In this document: in pieces, positions 1-8,702 of the stretch | Layout: each line of letters opens with the position of its first letter | How positions within the stretch are numbered: position 1 is the first letter of the stretch | DNA from: Regnicoccus frigidus | GTDB lineage: Bacteria > Cyanobacteriota > Cyanobacteriia > PCC-6307 > Cyanobiaceae | NCBI GenBank assembly: GCA_025194985.1 | Contig: JAOANE010000054.1 | Span: 186,001 to 250,000, forward strand | DNA: 64,000 bases | Direction of reading: 5' to 3' | Notes under the pieces: generated by a model | Told to the model about the DNA's origin: nothing | Databases searched by the model: none | What the model saw: the letters and a program-made list of their open reading frames with translations, nothing else | Translations under genes and position numbers: made by a program

Positions 1-1
1 C

Positions 2-430
2 GACCTGCGCAACCGCCGGCTGGGCTTCGTCTTTCAGCAGTTCCACCTGCTGCCCAACATGAGCGCCATGGACAACGTGATGTTGCCGATGGTCTACGCC
101 GGCTTGCCCGCTCGCCAACGGCGAGAGCGGGGTCAAGAGGCGCTCGAGCGCGTGGGCCTCGGGCACCGGCTCGAGAACAAGCCGAATGAACTCTCCGGCG
201 GGCAGCAGCAGCGGGTGGCGATCGCCCGGGCGATCATCAACCAGCCTGCCTTGCTGCTAGCCGACGAACCGACTGGCGCCCTTGATTCCCACACCACCCA
301 GGAAGTGCTGGCCATCTTCGATGAACTGCATGATCAAGGTATGACCGTGGTGATGGTCACCCACGAAGACGACGTGGCCGCCAGGGCTGGACGAATTGTC
401 CACTTCCGCGATGGCCGTGTGGCTGATTGA
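2..430 (+). CDS. ABC transporter ATP-binding protein, 5' end cut by window edge (MacB/LolD/DevA type)
   Basis: Only the C-terminal two thirds are present. The reading frame is open from base 2, and Walker A lies upstream of the window. Visible in order are a Q-loop (FVFQQFHLLPN), the signature LSGGQQQRVAIARA, Walker B LLLADEPTGALD and the H-loop histidine in VMVTHE. This Q-loop/signature style is that of the MacB/LolD/DevA family, whose ATPases power export through an FtsX-like permease. In cyanobacteria DevA-type members export glycolipids or efflux substrates, but the substrate cannot be told here. The permease and membrane-fusion partners, if any, would lie upstream. The gene ends 33 bases before the convergent M23 peptidase. 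Confidence 0.93.
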   Translation, partial: DLRNRRLGFVFQQFHLLPNMSAMDNVMLPMVYAGLPARQRRERGQEALERVGLGHRLENKPNELSGGQQQRVAIARAIINQPALLLADEPTGALDSHTTQEVLAIFDELHDQGMTVVMVTHEDDVAARAGRIVHFRDGRVAD

Positions 431-462
431 GCCGCTGCTTGCCGGGCCCGCCGTAGGCGGCG

Positions 463-1722
463 TCAGCCTGCTTCCGCCGGGCTGCTCTTCGGCTTTGGCA
501 GAGCTTGGGACCGCTCCAGGCTCTCCAGCAGTTGGCCCATCAGCAAAGCGATGGCGTCGCTGCCTGCGGCGAGGTTCCGGCCCGGATCCAGTTCGCCAGG
601 ATCCACAGCCACCCAACCTCCGTTCTCGGGTTGGCGCAGCTCGAAGTGCAGATGCGGGCCTGTGCTCAGACCGGTGCTGCCCACGCGGCCAATCACCGTG
701 CCCTGCTCCACCCATTCCCCTTCTTTGACGAACAGCTCGGAAAGGTGGCCGTAGAGCGTGCGGCGTTTGGGGCTCTGGTGCTCCAGTTCGACGGCCAGGC
801 CGTAGCCGCCGGCCAGGCCGCTGCTGACCACCCGGCCGCTCAGGGCTGCCACCACCGGGGTGCCTTCAGGAGCGGCCAGGTCGCGGCCGGCATGCATCAA
901 CCAGCTGCCCAGCACCGGGTGCAGGCGCCAACCGAAATCACTGCTGGTGACAGCTGAACCGATCAGGGGAAACAGCAGGCTGCGGTTGCCGTTGCCAGCC
1001 AGGGGGGCCGGCCTCGGGGTCACCCGGAAAACATCGGTGAGGCGGAAGCTGCCCCCGGCTCCGGTCAACAGGGCCGAAACGGGCACGGTCAGCGGGGGTA
1101 ACGGGGTGAGGCCCGCAACGGCACCGCCACCAGCGAAGCCACCTGCAGCAAAGCCGCTGCCCGTTTCATCGCCACTTCCGGCAGCCAACGGTCCGGAGCC
1201 ACCGGGCCAGCGCACCTGAACGCCGCGGCATTCGCTGGCGGAGAGGGCCCCGGCCGCGCAGGCCTTGCGGTGAGCCAGGGGGGCACCGGGTTGGAGGACG
1301 CCAGCCGAACGGACTCTGGCCCGCTCGGCTGGACTGACGGTTCGATCTCTGACCAGTTGATCGAGGTCCAGTTGATCGAGGGCCCGGTCGAAGGACTGGG
1401 GTTTCGCCTGCCTCAGCTGGGCTGGATCTGGGCGACGTGGAGCCGGTGGAATGCCGGCTGGGAGCCGCAGGGATGGGCTGCCTGCACCCTGCTTCAGGCT
1501 GCCTGGCGGCGTCATGGCCGATGGGGCCGCCGTTGCGGGGGTTGCCCGGGAGGGCGTAGGGGCTGAAGGTTCTGTCGCCGTCGGTGCAGGGCTCTGGGAT
1601 TCCGTTCCCGCCTGGCCTGAACCGCTTGGATCGCCGAGCTGAGCCAAGGCCAACGGCGTGACCATCGTCGAGACCAGGCCCAGCAGCAGGCCAGGCAGGT
1701 GTCGGTAAGGCTGGCGATGCAA
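463..1722 (-). CDS. Secreted M23-family metallopeptidase (murein hydrolase-like)
   Basis: A 419-residue exported protein. An N-terminal signal peptide (about residues 1-28, ending ALA-Q) is followed by a long Pro/Ala/Ser/Gly-rich linker to about residue 245, then a LytM/M23 domain (about 255-375). The zinc-site pattern is visible: H277 and D281 in HAGRD, and the closing GPHLHFE (H357, H359). M23 enzymes cleave peptide cross-bridges in peptidoglycan, so a role in wall remodelling is likely. The start codon is TTG; an in-frame TAG lies just upstream, so the start cannot move much. The low-complexity linker suggests a flexible periplasmic tether. The exact substrate is unknown. Confidence 0.88.
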   Translation of the reverse strand: MHRQPYRHLPGLLLGLVSTMVTPLALAQLGDPSGSGQAGTESQSPAPTATEPSAPTPSRATPATAAPSAMTPPGSLKQGAGSPSLRLPAGIPPAPRRPDPAQLRQAKPQSFDRALDQLDLDQLVRDRTVSPAERARVRSAGVLQPGAPLAHRKACAAGALSASECRGVQVRWPGGSGPLAAGSGDETGSGFAAGGFAGGGAVAGLTPLPPLTVPVSALLTGAGGSFRLTDVFRVTPRPAPLAGNGNRSLLFPLIGSAVTSSDFGWRLHPVLGSWLMHAGRDLAAPEGTPVVAALSGRVVSSGLAGGYGLAVELEHQSPKRRTLYGHLSELFVKEGEWVEQGTVIGRVGSTGLSTGPHLHFELRQPENGGWVAVDPGELDPGRNLAAGSDAIALLMGQLLESLERSQALPKPKSSPAEAG

Positions 1723-1799
1723 GGGAAGCCGCTGCTATGGCGTAAAGATCTTAATGACTGAGGTCAAGAACGGTCTTCAGAAACAAACGCTCTTCAGAA

Positions 1800-2561
1800 T
1801 CAAAACGTGCGATGCCAGGCCAGGCGCCGCTCACCGAGGGCCAGCGCGAGGCTGCCGTCCCGGTTCAGTCCCACGGCCTGCCACGGTTCTCCCCGTATCC
1901 GCAGGGGGTCGGGCGGCAGGTGTAGCCGTTGACGGGCTTCGATCACAACGCCGTCCGGATCGCCGGCATGGCCCGCCGCCCAGTCCAGGGCCGAGAGGAT
2001 GCGGGCGGAGAGGGCCTCCACCGCGCTGGTCTGGCATCGACGTCCCAGCGCTTCGGCCAGGTTGATCGCTCCCTCGGGTACCCGGTTGCGGCCATTGACC
2101 CCCAATCCCACCTGGGCCCAGCGGATGCGCCCGGATCTCAGCCGCAAGCGCGGCAGCAACCCCGCCAGCTTGCGTCCGTCGAGCAGCAGGTCGTTGGGCC
2201 ACTTGATTTCCGCCTTCAGGCCGAGGCTTTCCAGCTGCAGGGCCAGGCCGACAGCCACCGCCAGGCCGGGATCTGCGGCGGTGGCTGGGTTCTGGGGCCA
2301 GGGCAGGGCCGCGCTCAGCCACACGCCGCCAGGGGGCGAGAGCCAGACCCTCCCCCGCTGACCATGGCCATAGCGCTGCCGCCGGCTGAACACGGCAAGG
2401 GGCGCGCTGGCGCCGGCGGCAAGAAGTTGATTGAGAACGACCTCGGTACTGCCACACACCGGCAGGCCATGCAGCCGCCAGGACAGCGCCATGGAAGCCA
2501 GTGCCGGTGAATGACGGGCGTGGAGCAGCCGCTGCCGTGAAGCCGCAATCGCCCCGATCAC
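1800..2561 (-). CDS. birA: Biotin--[acetyl-CoA-carboxylase] ligase, monofunctional
   Basis: Attaches biotin via biotinyl-5'-AMP to the biotin carboxyl carrier protein of acetyl-CoA carboxylase. Visible are the biotinyl-AMP loop region (GHGQRGR, then WLSPPGGVW), the catalytic KWPND motif, the GRKLAGLL segment and VGLGVNG. There is no N-terminal helix-turn-helix, so this is the non-regulatory short form. I place the start at the GTG five bases after the stop of the upstream aminotransferase; the frame is open to 2681, but that would overlap the aminotransferase by 116 bases. An ATG at 2492 is a second candidate. The loop reads GHGQRGR where the usual form is GRGRRGR. Probably co-transcribed with the aminotransferase. 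Confidence 0.87.
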   Translation of the reverse strand: MIGAIAASRQRLLHARHSPALASMALSWRLHGLPVCGSTEVVLNQLLAAGASAPLAVFSRRQRYGHGQRGRVWLSPPGGVWLSAALPWPQNPATAADPGLAVAVGLALQLESLGLKAEIKWPNDLLLDGRKLAGLLPRLRLRSGRIRWAQVGLGVNGRNRVPEGAINLAEALGRRCQTSAVEALSARILSALDWAAGHAGDPDGVVIEARQRLHLPPDPLRIRGEPWQAVGLNRDGSLALALGERRLAWHRTF

Positions 2562-2565
2562 GGCA

Positions 2566-3810
2566 TCACGGCGAGAGCGTTTGCAGCCAGCGCCCGATTC
2601 GACTGGCACCGGCAGCCAGCGCCCCTTCTGGATGGACCAGCGCCAACCTGACCCAGCCCTCACCAGCGGGACCGAAGCCATTGCCAGGCGTAAGCGCCAC
2701 GCCGGTGTGCTCGAGTAAGGCGGCGCAGAAGGCCTCCGATCCCAGCCCTGCCGCCCGCGCCGCCGGTGGCAGGGCCAGCCACAGATAGAGGGCCATCGAA
2801 GGCTTGCTCACGGGCCATCCCTCCGCTTCCAGGGCCAGCGCCATGCGGTCCCGCCGTTGCCGGTACACCGCCTTGAGCCGATCGGGCCACTCGGGGGCCT
2901 GCTCAAGGGCGGCGATCGCGCCGGCCTGCAGGGCCAACGACTGGTTGAAATCAATCACTCCCTTCACCTGGCGCAAGGCCAGGATCAGCGGGGCTGCTCC
3001 GATCGCGAAGGCCAGCCGGAATCCACCCAGGCACCAGCTCTTCGAAAAAGAGAAGAACTCAATCCCGCACCGGCGCCAGTGCGGGTTTCGCAACAGGGCC
3101 GGAGCCTCACCCTCCAGGGCTAGATCCACGTAGGGATTGTCGTGGGCGAAGACGATGTTGTGACGCGCAGCCAGGTGCGCCGCCTCATCCACCCACTCCT
3201 GGCAGCCCACCGTGGCGGTGGGGTTGTGGGGGAACCCCAGCACCATCAGCTTCAGTTGATCCCACTGGCTGCTGGGAAGACGGCCGAAGTCGGGCCGCCA
3301 GCCGGCTTCGCTCTGCAACGGCAGCCGCAGGGGAACGGCCGAAGCGAGCTGCAGACCGCCGAGGTGGGAGGGGTAATAGGGATCGAGCAGCAGGGCCGAC
3401 TCGCCTGGGTTGAGCACGGCCAGGGGCAGGAGGGCGGTGCCCTCCTGGGATCCCACCAGCAGCAGCACCTCCGACTCCGGATCCACCGCCACGCCGAAAC
3501 GCCTCTGGGCCCAGTCGGCCACGGCCCGCCGAAACGGACCCGTGGCGTCATGGAGGCAGTAGGTGGCGCTGCTGGGCTGGGCGAGGGCGGCGGCCATCGC
3601 CGCGATCGCTGCCGGTGGTGGCAGCAGATCGGTGGAGCCGAGGGAGAGATCGAGCAGGCCGGGCCGTGGGGGCTCTCCTGCAGGGGCAGCCGAGGCCTGC
3701 TGCCGGTAGGTCGCCTTGCGCCCGTCGTTGCGGGCGAAGACACCACTGCCGAGTTGGCTGGAACGCCGGGACCTTGGCAACGGCATGACTTCGCCGTCAG
3801 AACTGGCCAT
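2566..3810 (-). CDS. PLP-dependent aminotransferase, class I/II fold
   Basis: A 414-residue fold-type I aminotransferase. Features include the substrate/PLP segment FPHNPTAT (N196), AHDNPYVDL (D224, Y227) and the Schiff-base lysine K257 in FSFSKSW, followed by the phosphate-binding region GGFRLAFAIG. The sequence resembles the aspartate/LL-diaminopimelate aminotransferase group, but I cannot name the substrate. ATG start; an internal ATG at residue 9 is an alternative because the first 30 residues are basic and poorly family-like. It lies immediately upstream of birA (5-base gap) and downstream of thioredoxin, all on the minus strand. A link to biotin biosynthesis is conceivable from the neighbour only. 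Confidence 0.85.
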   Translation of the reverse strand: MASSDGEVMPLPRSRRSSQLGSGVFARNDGRKATYRQQASAAPAGEPPRPGLLDLSLGSTDLLPPPAAIAAMAAALAQPSSATYCLHDATGPFRRAVADWAQRRFGVAVDPESEVLLLVGSQEGTALLPLAVLNPGESALLLDPYYPSHLGGLQLASAVPLRLPLQSEAGWRPDFGRLPSSQWDQLKLMVLGFPHNPTATVGCQEWVDEAAHLAARHNIVFAHDNPYVDLALEGEAPALLRNPHWRRCGIEFFSFSKSWCLGGFRLAFAIGAAPLILALRQVKGVIDFNQSLALQAGAIAALEQAPEWPDRLKAVYRQRRDRMALALEAEGWPVSKPSMALYLWLALPPAARAAGLGSEAFCAALLEHTGVALTPGNGFGPAGEGWVRLALVHPEGALAAGASRIGRWLQTLSP

Positions 3811-3848
3811 CAGCGCGGCCCACTACTGCGGCCGATCATGGCGGGTCG

Positions 3849-4169
3849 TCACAGATGGGCGTCGAGGAAGGCCTGCAGCTGGGGTTTGGCCAGGGCACCC
3901 TCGTGGCGGGCCAGCTCTTTGCCGTCCCGGAAGAGAATCAGGGCCGGGATGCCCTGAACCTTGTAGTGGTCGCGGCTGCTGGGGTTGGCGTCCACCTCGA
4001 TCTTGCCAACGGAGAGCCGACCCGCATAGTGCTCCGCTGCCCAGTCCATCAGGGGAGCGATCAGGCGGCAGGGGCCACACCAGGAAGCCCAGAAGTCAAC
4101 AAGAACGGTGCCGCTGGCCTCCAGCACGTCGAGCTGGAAGCTGGAATCGGTGAAGACGGCGACAGCCAC
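3849..4169 (-). CDS. trxA: Thioredoxin
   Basis: A 106-residue classical thioredoxin, full length for the family. The active site WASWCGPC gives redox cysteines C31 and C34. The expected KIEVDANP segment and cis-proline region (GIPALILF) follow. It reduces disulfides in target enzymes, using electrons from ferredoxin- or NADPH-thioredoxin reductase in cyanobacteria. GTG start. It lies 38 bases upstream of the aminotransferase on the same strand, so co-transcription is possible. Which cyanobacterial thioredoxin class it belongs to (m, x, y) cannot be fixed without alignment. Confidence 0.93.
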   Translation of the reverse strand: MAVAVFTDSSFQLDVLEASGTVLVDFWASWCGPCRLIAPLMDWAAEHYAGRLSVGKIEVDANPSSRDHYKVQGIPALILFRDGKELARHEGALAKPQLQAFLDAHL

Positions 4170-4241
4170 GGGGTTGGATCAAGTGCCGCGATTGTATGAA
4201 TCCGCTGAAGCGGAACGGATCAGAGGAGTGGCGACCCGGGT

Positions 4242-5018
4242 TCAGAGCTTGTCGATCGAGCGCTTGAGTTCCTCGAGTTCGGCATTCACTTCGGCCACCT
4301 TGACCGGTTCGAGAACCGGGGTGGGGGTGTCGGCGGAGAGCAGGGGCAAGGCCGAGGGGCCGCCTTCCAGGCGATTTTTCAACGCCGCGAGTTCGTCGTC
4401 CACGTCTGAGCCGCCCTCCAGGGAGGCGAACTGACTTTCGAGATCGGCTCCGGCCAGTTCGGCAGCCGCTTCGCTGCGCGCCTCCTGCTGGAGAACCTTC
4501 TCCTCCATCTGATCGAAGGCAGCCATGGCCGAGTTGGTGCCCATGCTGCTGACGGCACTCTGCAGCTGTTCCTGGGCCTGGGCCGCCTGGGAGCGGGCCT
4601 TGAGCATGTCCTTTTTGGTTTTGGCCTGGGCGATCTTTCCTTCGAGGGCCAGCAGGCTCTTTTTGAGGGTTTCCACCTGGCCCGACTGGCTGTTGAGCTG
4701 GCTGTGGAGGGCGGTGGCGGTGTCCTGGTAAGTCTTCCGACGGCTAAGGGCCTCGCGGGCCAGGTCTTCCTCGCCTTTCTTCAGCGCAAGCTCGGCGCGC
4801 TCGTACCAGGTTTTGCTTTGGGCGTCGGCCTGCTCGGCCTGATTCTTGATCCGTTTCTGGCTGGCGATCGCCGTGGCAACGGCCTGGCGAAGTTTCACCA
4901 GATCGGCCTGCATGTCGGTGACCGACTGGTCCAGGATCTTGCCGGGATCCTCAGCCTTGCTGACCAGATCGTTGAGGTTGGCCCGCAGCAGGCGGCTGAG
5001 CCGATCGAAGAAGCCCAT
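4242..5018 (-). CDS. vipp1: PspA/IM30 family protein, VIPP1-like
   Basis: A 258-residue, almost entirely helical coiled-coil protein of the ESCRT-III-like PspA/VIPP1 family, which forms rings and rods on membranes and is needed for thylakoid maintenance. The N-terminal amphipathic helix (MGFFDRLSRLLRANLNDL) and the conserved AEDPGKILDQ segment are visible. After the coiled coil (about residues 25-220) there is a C-terminal extension ending in a short helix (NAELEELKRSIDKL), which separates VIPP1 from bacterial PspA. ATG start, 94 bases from the divergent DUF721 gene. No PspF-like regulator is nearby. The VIPP1 assignment rests on length and the C-terminal helix. Confidence 0.9.
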   Translation of the reverse strand: MGFFDRLSRLLRANLNDLVSKAEDPGKILDQSVTDMQADLVKLRQAVATAIASQKRIKNQAEQADAQSKTWYERAELALKKGEEDLAREALSRRKTYQDTATALHSQLNSQSGQVETLKKSLLALEGKIAQAKTKKDMLKARSQAAQAQEQLQSAVSSMGTNSAMAAFDQMEEKVLQQEARSEAAAELAGADLESQFASLEGGSDVDDELAALKNRLEGGPSALPLLSADTPTPVLEPVKVAEVNAELEELKRSIDKL

Positions 5019-5112
5019 GGATCACTGTGGGGTCGGATCTGAGGGTAGCGGCGGTCAAGCGGTGTGGGCTGGCGGTTGGCCGCACTTCGTGGGCCGCACC
5101 TAACATTTCGCC

Positions 5113-5667
5113 ATGGCCATCGCTCCCCGCGATCAGACCCGGCAGATCGGCACGATTCAGGTGCTGGCGGCTCCCCCCCGGCCTGCCGCCGTCGGTCTGG
5201 GCGACTGCCTCGCCGTTCTCCAGGGACAGTGGAAACGGGACGGCAATCTGGTCGCTCTCTGGCAGGCGTGGCCGCGCATCGCCGGCAGCCAGCTCGCTCC
5301 CCACTGCCAGCCTCTCCATCTCCAGGCCGGGGTGCTCAGCGTCGGCGCCAGCCATCCCCAGTGGTTACAAGCCCTGCGCTACAACCGCCACCAACTGCTT
5401 GGAGCCCTGCGCGGCGCTGGTTTCTCGGTGCGCGATCTCCGCTTTCAGCAGCATTTTCCCGGCCTGGTGCCCACTCCTGGGGCCGAAGCGGAGGCGCTGG
5501 TCTGGGCCGTTCACCCCAGCCGGGTCGACGTTCACGGTGTCTCCGCTTGTCCGCGCTGCGGCAGCCCGGCGCCAGCAGGAGAACTGGGCCGCTGGGGGCA
5601 ATGCAGCTTCTGTCATCGCCAGGACGGCGGCCTCAGTAGCGCTCGGGGCGGGGATCCCTCCAGCTGA
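5113..5667 (+). CDS. DUF721 protein with C-terminal zinc ribbon
   Basis: A 184-residue protein. The first ~115 residues match DUF721 (DciA-like/unknown): a LWQAWPRIAG helix, a strand-rich core with LQAGVLSVGASHPQWLQALRYN, then the closing VRDLRF segment. A second part (about residues 140-170) carries two CxxC pairs, CPRCG and CSFCH, typical of a zinc ribbon. In several bacteria DUF721-type proteins assist the replicative helicase (DciA); whether this one does is inference only. ATG start, divergent from vipp1; its 3' end overlaps the convergent glycosyltransferase by 35 bases. Confidence 0.8.
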   Translation: MAIAPRDQTRQIGTIQVLAAPPRPAAVGLGDCLAVLQGQWKRDGNLVALWQAWPRIAGSQLAPHCQPLHLQAGVLSVGASHPQWLQALRYNRHQLLGALRGAGFSVRDLRFQQHFPGLVPTPGAEAEALVWAVHPSRVDVHGVSACPRCGSPAPAGELGRWGQCSFCHRQDGGLSSARGGDPSS

Positions 5668-7591
5668 TCCTGGCTTTGCCCGCAGCTTGCAGACGCTCGG
5701 CTTCCTGATCCAGTCGAGCGCGCTCCACCCGCCAGAGCCGGTAGATGCCGTTGCTGGCCAACGGCGTCGCACCAAGGTTTTGCCAGTAGGGCAGCTGGCT
5801 GGTGGAGGCGTCGATCACCACCAGCACGGTCGGCGAGCTCGTCGCCGCTGCGGGCCGCTGCCCTCGGCGCGTTTCGTTGTCCAGCCGGTCACTCAGGTTC
5901 ACCAGACCACTGGCCGAGAGGCCCTCATACAGCACCACCTGACGGCTGTAGTAGTGCAGCGATGGCTTCAGCACCCCGACCATCGCCAGGGATTCACCGG
6001 GCCTAACTTCCCGCCGGGCTGCCGCGGCCATTTCCCGAACGGGCAGCCCCCGCACGCCATCGCCAAGCTGCCACATCGGCAGGACGGCGAACAGGTGAAA
6101 GGCCACGAGGGGCAGTTGCAGGCCAAGCAACCAGCCCGCGAGCCCCCGGCTCCAACCAGTGGAGCTCCAGCCCCGCAGCCATGGCCAGAGACCGGCCACT
6201 GTGGCGATCGAGAAGCAGAACGCTGCTCGGTAGACCAATCTGCTGGCCAGCAGTTCCGCCGGAAGGGTGGGCATCTCCGGATCGTTGATCAAGGGCACCC
6301 ATAGCGCTGACATCCAGAGCCCAACAGCCAGGGTGAAGGTGAGCGAGAGGGTGAGTCCCTGGGCAAGCCACAACAGGCGCCCTCCGGACAAGCGCCCGCC
6401 GGCGCTGTCCTGGGCGGCTAGGGCTATCAACAGGGCGGCAGCCGGCGTGGCCGGCAACCAGTAGCTGGGCAATTTGGTGGCCGCCAGGGTGAAGAACACC
6501 AGCACCGCCAGAAGCCAGCAGGCGGCGAAGCTGCGCAATGAGGCTGAAGCAGGCCGGCGCTCGCTGCCACCCTCTCCCCGGGTGGTCCCTTGCCGCGCTC
6601 CGTCCCTCAGGCCCCTGGCCAGGCCCAGACCAAGCAGGGGGGTGAAGGGCAGGCTGGCCACCACCATCACCGGCAGGAAATACCACCAAGGCTGCAGGTG
6701 GTCGTTGACGACCGAGCTGAAGCGCTGCAGGTTGTGATAGCCGAAGAAGCTGTCCCAGAACGGACGCCCTTCCACCACGAGCATGGCGGCGTACCAGGGC
6801 AGGGACACCAGCAGGCTGAGGCCCAGGCCCTGCACGGGCCTCAGCCGTCGCCACAGGGCCGCCAGGGCCCCCTGTCTCCAGCCGAAGCCCAGCAGAGTCA
6901 GTCCTGCCAGCACCAGGGCGACTGGACCCTTGCTGAGCACGGCCAGCCCCAGCACCAGCCATCCCGGCCACCAGGGCCGGCGCGGTTCTGCCCAGCACTG
7001 CCAGAACAACAACAGCGCCACCGAAAGGCAGCCGCTGAACAGCGCATCGCTGACGGCAATGCGGCTCCAGAGCAGCGTCAGGGGGGAGAGCGCGAAGGCC
7101 AGGGCGGCTGTCAAGGCGGTGAGGGCCACCTGTGGCCTCGACGGCATGGTCCCGGTTGGCTGTTCCCCTGACTGATCGCCCGGCTGGGGCCAGCGCAACA
7201 GCGTGAAGGCCAGGCTCAGCATCACCCCGATCGAGGCCAGGCCAGAGGGCAGCCGTGCGGCCCAGGTACCGAGCGGATTCCACTGTTCCTGGCCAGGCAG
7301 GGCATAGACCAGAGCCATCAGCCAATAGACCAGCGGCGGCTTGTCGTAGCGGGGCAGGCCATTGACCCAGGGGGTCAGCCAGTTGCCGCTCTCCGCCATG
7401 GCCCTGGCTGAGCCAGCGAACAGGGGTGGGGTCTCATCGACCAGGCCCGTTGCCCCGAGCTGCCAGAGGAACAATGGGATACCAATCGCCAGAACGATCA
7501 GCAGCACTGCCCGCTGGCTTGCGAGCCAGGGGGGCGCCCGCCAGACCGGGGAGCTTGGTGGTGCTGAAGCCGGCGGACGGGCGAAGGGCAC
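5633..7591 (-). CDS. Glycosyltransferase family 39 (ArnT/PMT-like) integral membrane protein
   Basis: A 652-residue polytopic membrane protein with roughly 11-13 hydrophobic segments. The first extramembrane loop holds the family-defining acidic motif (VDETPPLFAGSARAM, then YDKPPLVYWL), as in ArnT and other GT39/GT83 enzymes that transfer sugars from lipid-phosphate donors. A soluble C-terminal domain follows from about residue 545. The acceptor cannot be predicted; lipid, glycan or protein are all possible. GTG start. It lies 25 bases downstream of a cytoplasmic glycosyltransferase and a DMT transporter on the same strand, which suggests an envelope glycan or lipid modification operon. Confidence 0.87.
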   Translation of the reverse strand: MPFARPPASAPPSSPVWRAPPWLASQRAVLLIVLAIGIPLFLWQLGATGLVDETPPLFAGSARAMAESGNWLTPWVNGLPRYDKPPLVYWLMALVYALPGQEQWNPLGTWAARLPSGLASIGVMLSLAFTLLRWPQPGDQSGEQPTGTMPSRPQVALTALTAALAFALSPLTLLWSRIAVSDALFSGCLSVALLLFWQCWAEPRRPWWPGWLVLGLAVLSKGPVALVLAGLTLLGFGWRQGALAALWRRLRPVQGLGLSLLVSLPWYAAMLVVEGRPFWDSFFGYHNLQRFSSVVNDHLQPWWYFLPVMVVASLPFTPLLGLGLARGLRDGARQGTTRGEGGSERRPASASLRSFAACWLLAVLVFFTLAATKLPSYWLPATPAAALLIALAAQDSAGGRLSGGRLLWLAQGLTLSLTFTLAVGLWMSALWVPLINDPEMPTLPAELLASRLVYRAAFCFSIATVAGLWPWLRGWSSTGWSRGLAGWLLGLQLPLVAFHLFAVLPMWQLGDGVRGLPVREMAAAARREVRPGESLAMVGVLKPSLHYYSRQVVLYEGLSASGLVNLSDRLDNETRRGQRPAAATSSPTVLVVIDASTSQLPYWQNLGATPLASNGIYRLWRVERARLDQEAERLQAAGKARISWRDPRPERY

Positions 7592-7616
7592 GCAACAGAG
7601 ATCAGGCGCCCAGAAC

Positions 7617-8702
7617 CTACAGGCCCTCGCTCAACCAGGCCTCGATCCGGGCCGCGAACGCCTCCCGGGAGCAGTGCTGCTCCACCCAGCGGCGGCAGTC
7701 GTAGCGGTTGAGTTGCTCGGCTGCCGCGACGGCCCCGGCCATGGCCTCGCCGTCGTCAGGGGGCACCAGCATCCCGGTGAGCCCCGACTGCACCAGCTCG
7801 GCCGGGCCGCCCCGCCGGTAGGCCACCACCGGCACCCCGCAGGCCATCGCCTCGACCACCACGTTGCCGTAAGCCTCGTTCCACTTGGGCGTGTTCAGCA
7901 GCACCGCGCAGCCCCCCAGTTCGGCCTGAAGCCGTTCGCTGGGAAGGAATCCCCGCCAGTCGATGGTGCCGGCGGGGACGGAAGCCTCCACCGCCAGGGC
8001 ATAGGCGGGATCCGCCCGCAACCCCCAGACCGACAGCCGGCGCCCCAGCTGGGCCGCCACGGCGGCCGCATCTTCCAGACCCTTCTCCGGGGCGATGCGT
8101 CCCGCCCAGCCCAGCCCGGCTTCGGGATCGGCCCGGGGGCGGAAGACGTAGCTCGCCAGGTCAAAGCCGTTGCCCACCACCTTCGCTGGCCTGCCCAGGC
8201 GGAAGTCACCGGCCTGGGCGGCGCTGTGGAAGGCAAGCCTGCCCGGGTTCCAGCGGTCCACGGCCGTGATCACCTCATCCATCACCGTGGCCACCGATCC
8301 CATGCTCACCAGGTGGAACAGCGGCGTGGCCAGATGGCGCGTCAGCCAGAAGGGCAGCCAGTCGTAGCCCAGGTTGAGAATCGCGTCGAAGTCGCCCTGG
8401 CGATTCAGCGCCGTTTCCCAGAGGCCGGCCAGCAGGCTGCCGGCCGGCAGTTGAACGCCCCCCTGGCGCGGCTGGTGTTGCCAGCTGGGCTGATCCACCC
8501 CCGGCTGGCTCCAGAGGGTGGCGGCTTCGCAGCCTGGCGGCAACTTGGAACCCTCGGCAGCCAGCACGGTGAGGCTGTGGCCCCGGTCGATCAAGCCGGC
8601 GACCAAGCCCGCCAGGGTCACTTCCACACCACCACCCTTGCCACTGCCCAGGGTTCCCACCGCCGTGCTCACCACCAGCAGCCTGCGGGGCGATCGGCTC
8701 AT
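7617..8702 (-). CDS. Glycosyltransferase, GT-B fold (GT4-like)
   Basis: A 361-residue GT-B enzyme. The N-terminal domain begins with LLVVSTAVGTLGSGKGGGVEVTL, a nucleotide-sugar-enzyme-like GGVE turn. The C-terminal donor domain contains GRIAPEKGLEDA and the late motif NEAYGNVVVEAMACGVPVV, with two glutamates spaced as in the EX7E motif of retaining GT4 enzymes. I take the ATG at 8702, which overlaps the TGA of the upstream transporter in an ATGA, rather than a longer start at 8795. Translational coupling to that gene is likely. The donor and acceptor are unknown. Confidence 0.85.
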   Translation of the reverse strand: MSRSPRRLLVVSTAVGTLGSGKGGGVEVTLAGLVAGLIDRGHSLTVLAAEGSKLPPGCEAATLWSQPGVDQPSWQHQPRQGGVQLPAGSLLAGLWETALNRQGDFDAILNLGYDWLPFWLTRHLATPLFHLVSMGSVATVMDEVITAVDRWNPGRLAFHSAAQAGDFRLGRPAKVVGNGFDLASYVFRPRADPEAGLGWAGRIAPEKGLEDAAAVAAQLGRRLSVWGLRADPAYALAVEASVPAGTIDWRGFLPSERLQAELGGCAVLLNTPKWNEAYGNVVVEAMACGVPVVAYRRGGPAELVQSGLTGMLVPPDDGEAMAGAVAAAEQLNRYDCRRWVEQHCSREAFAARIEAWLSEGL

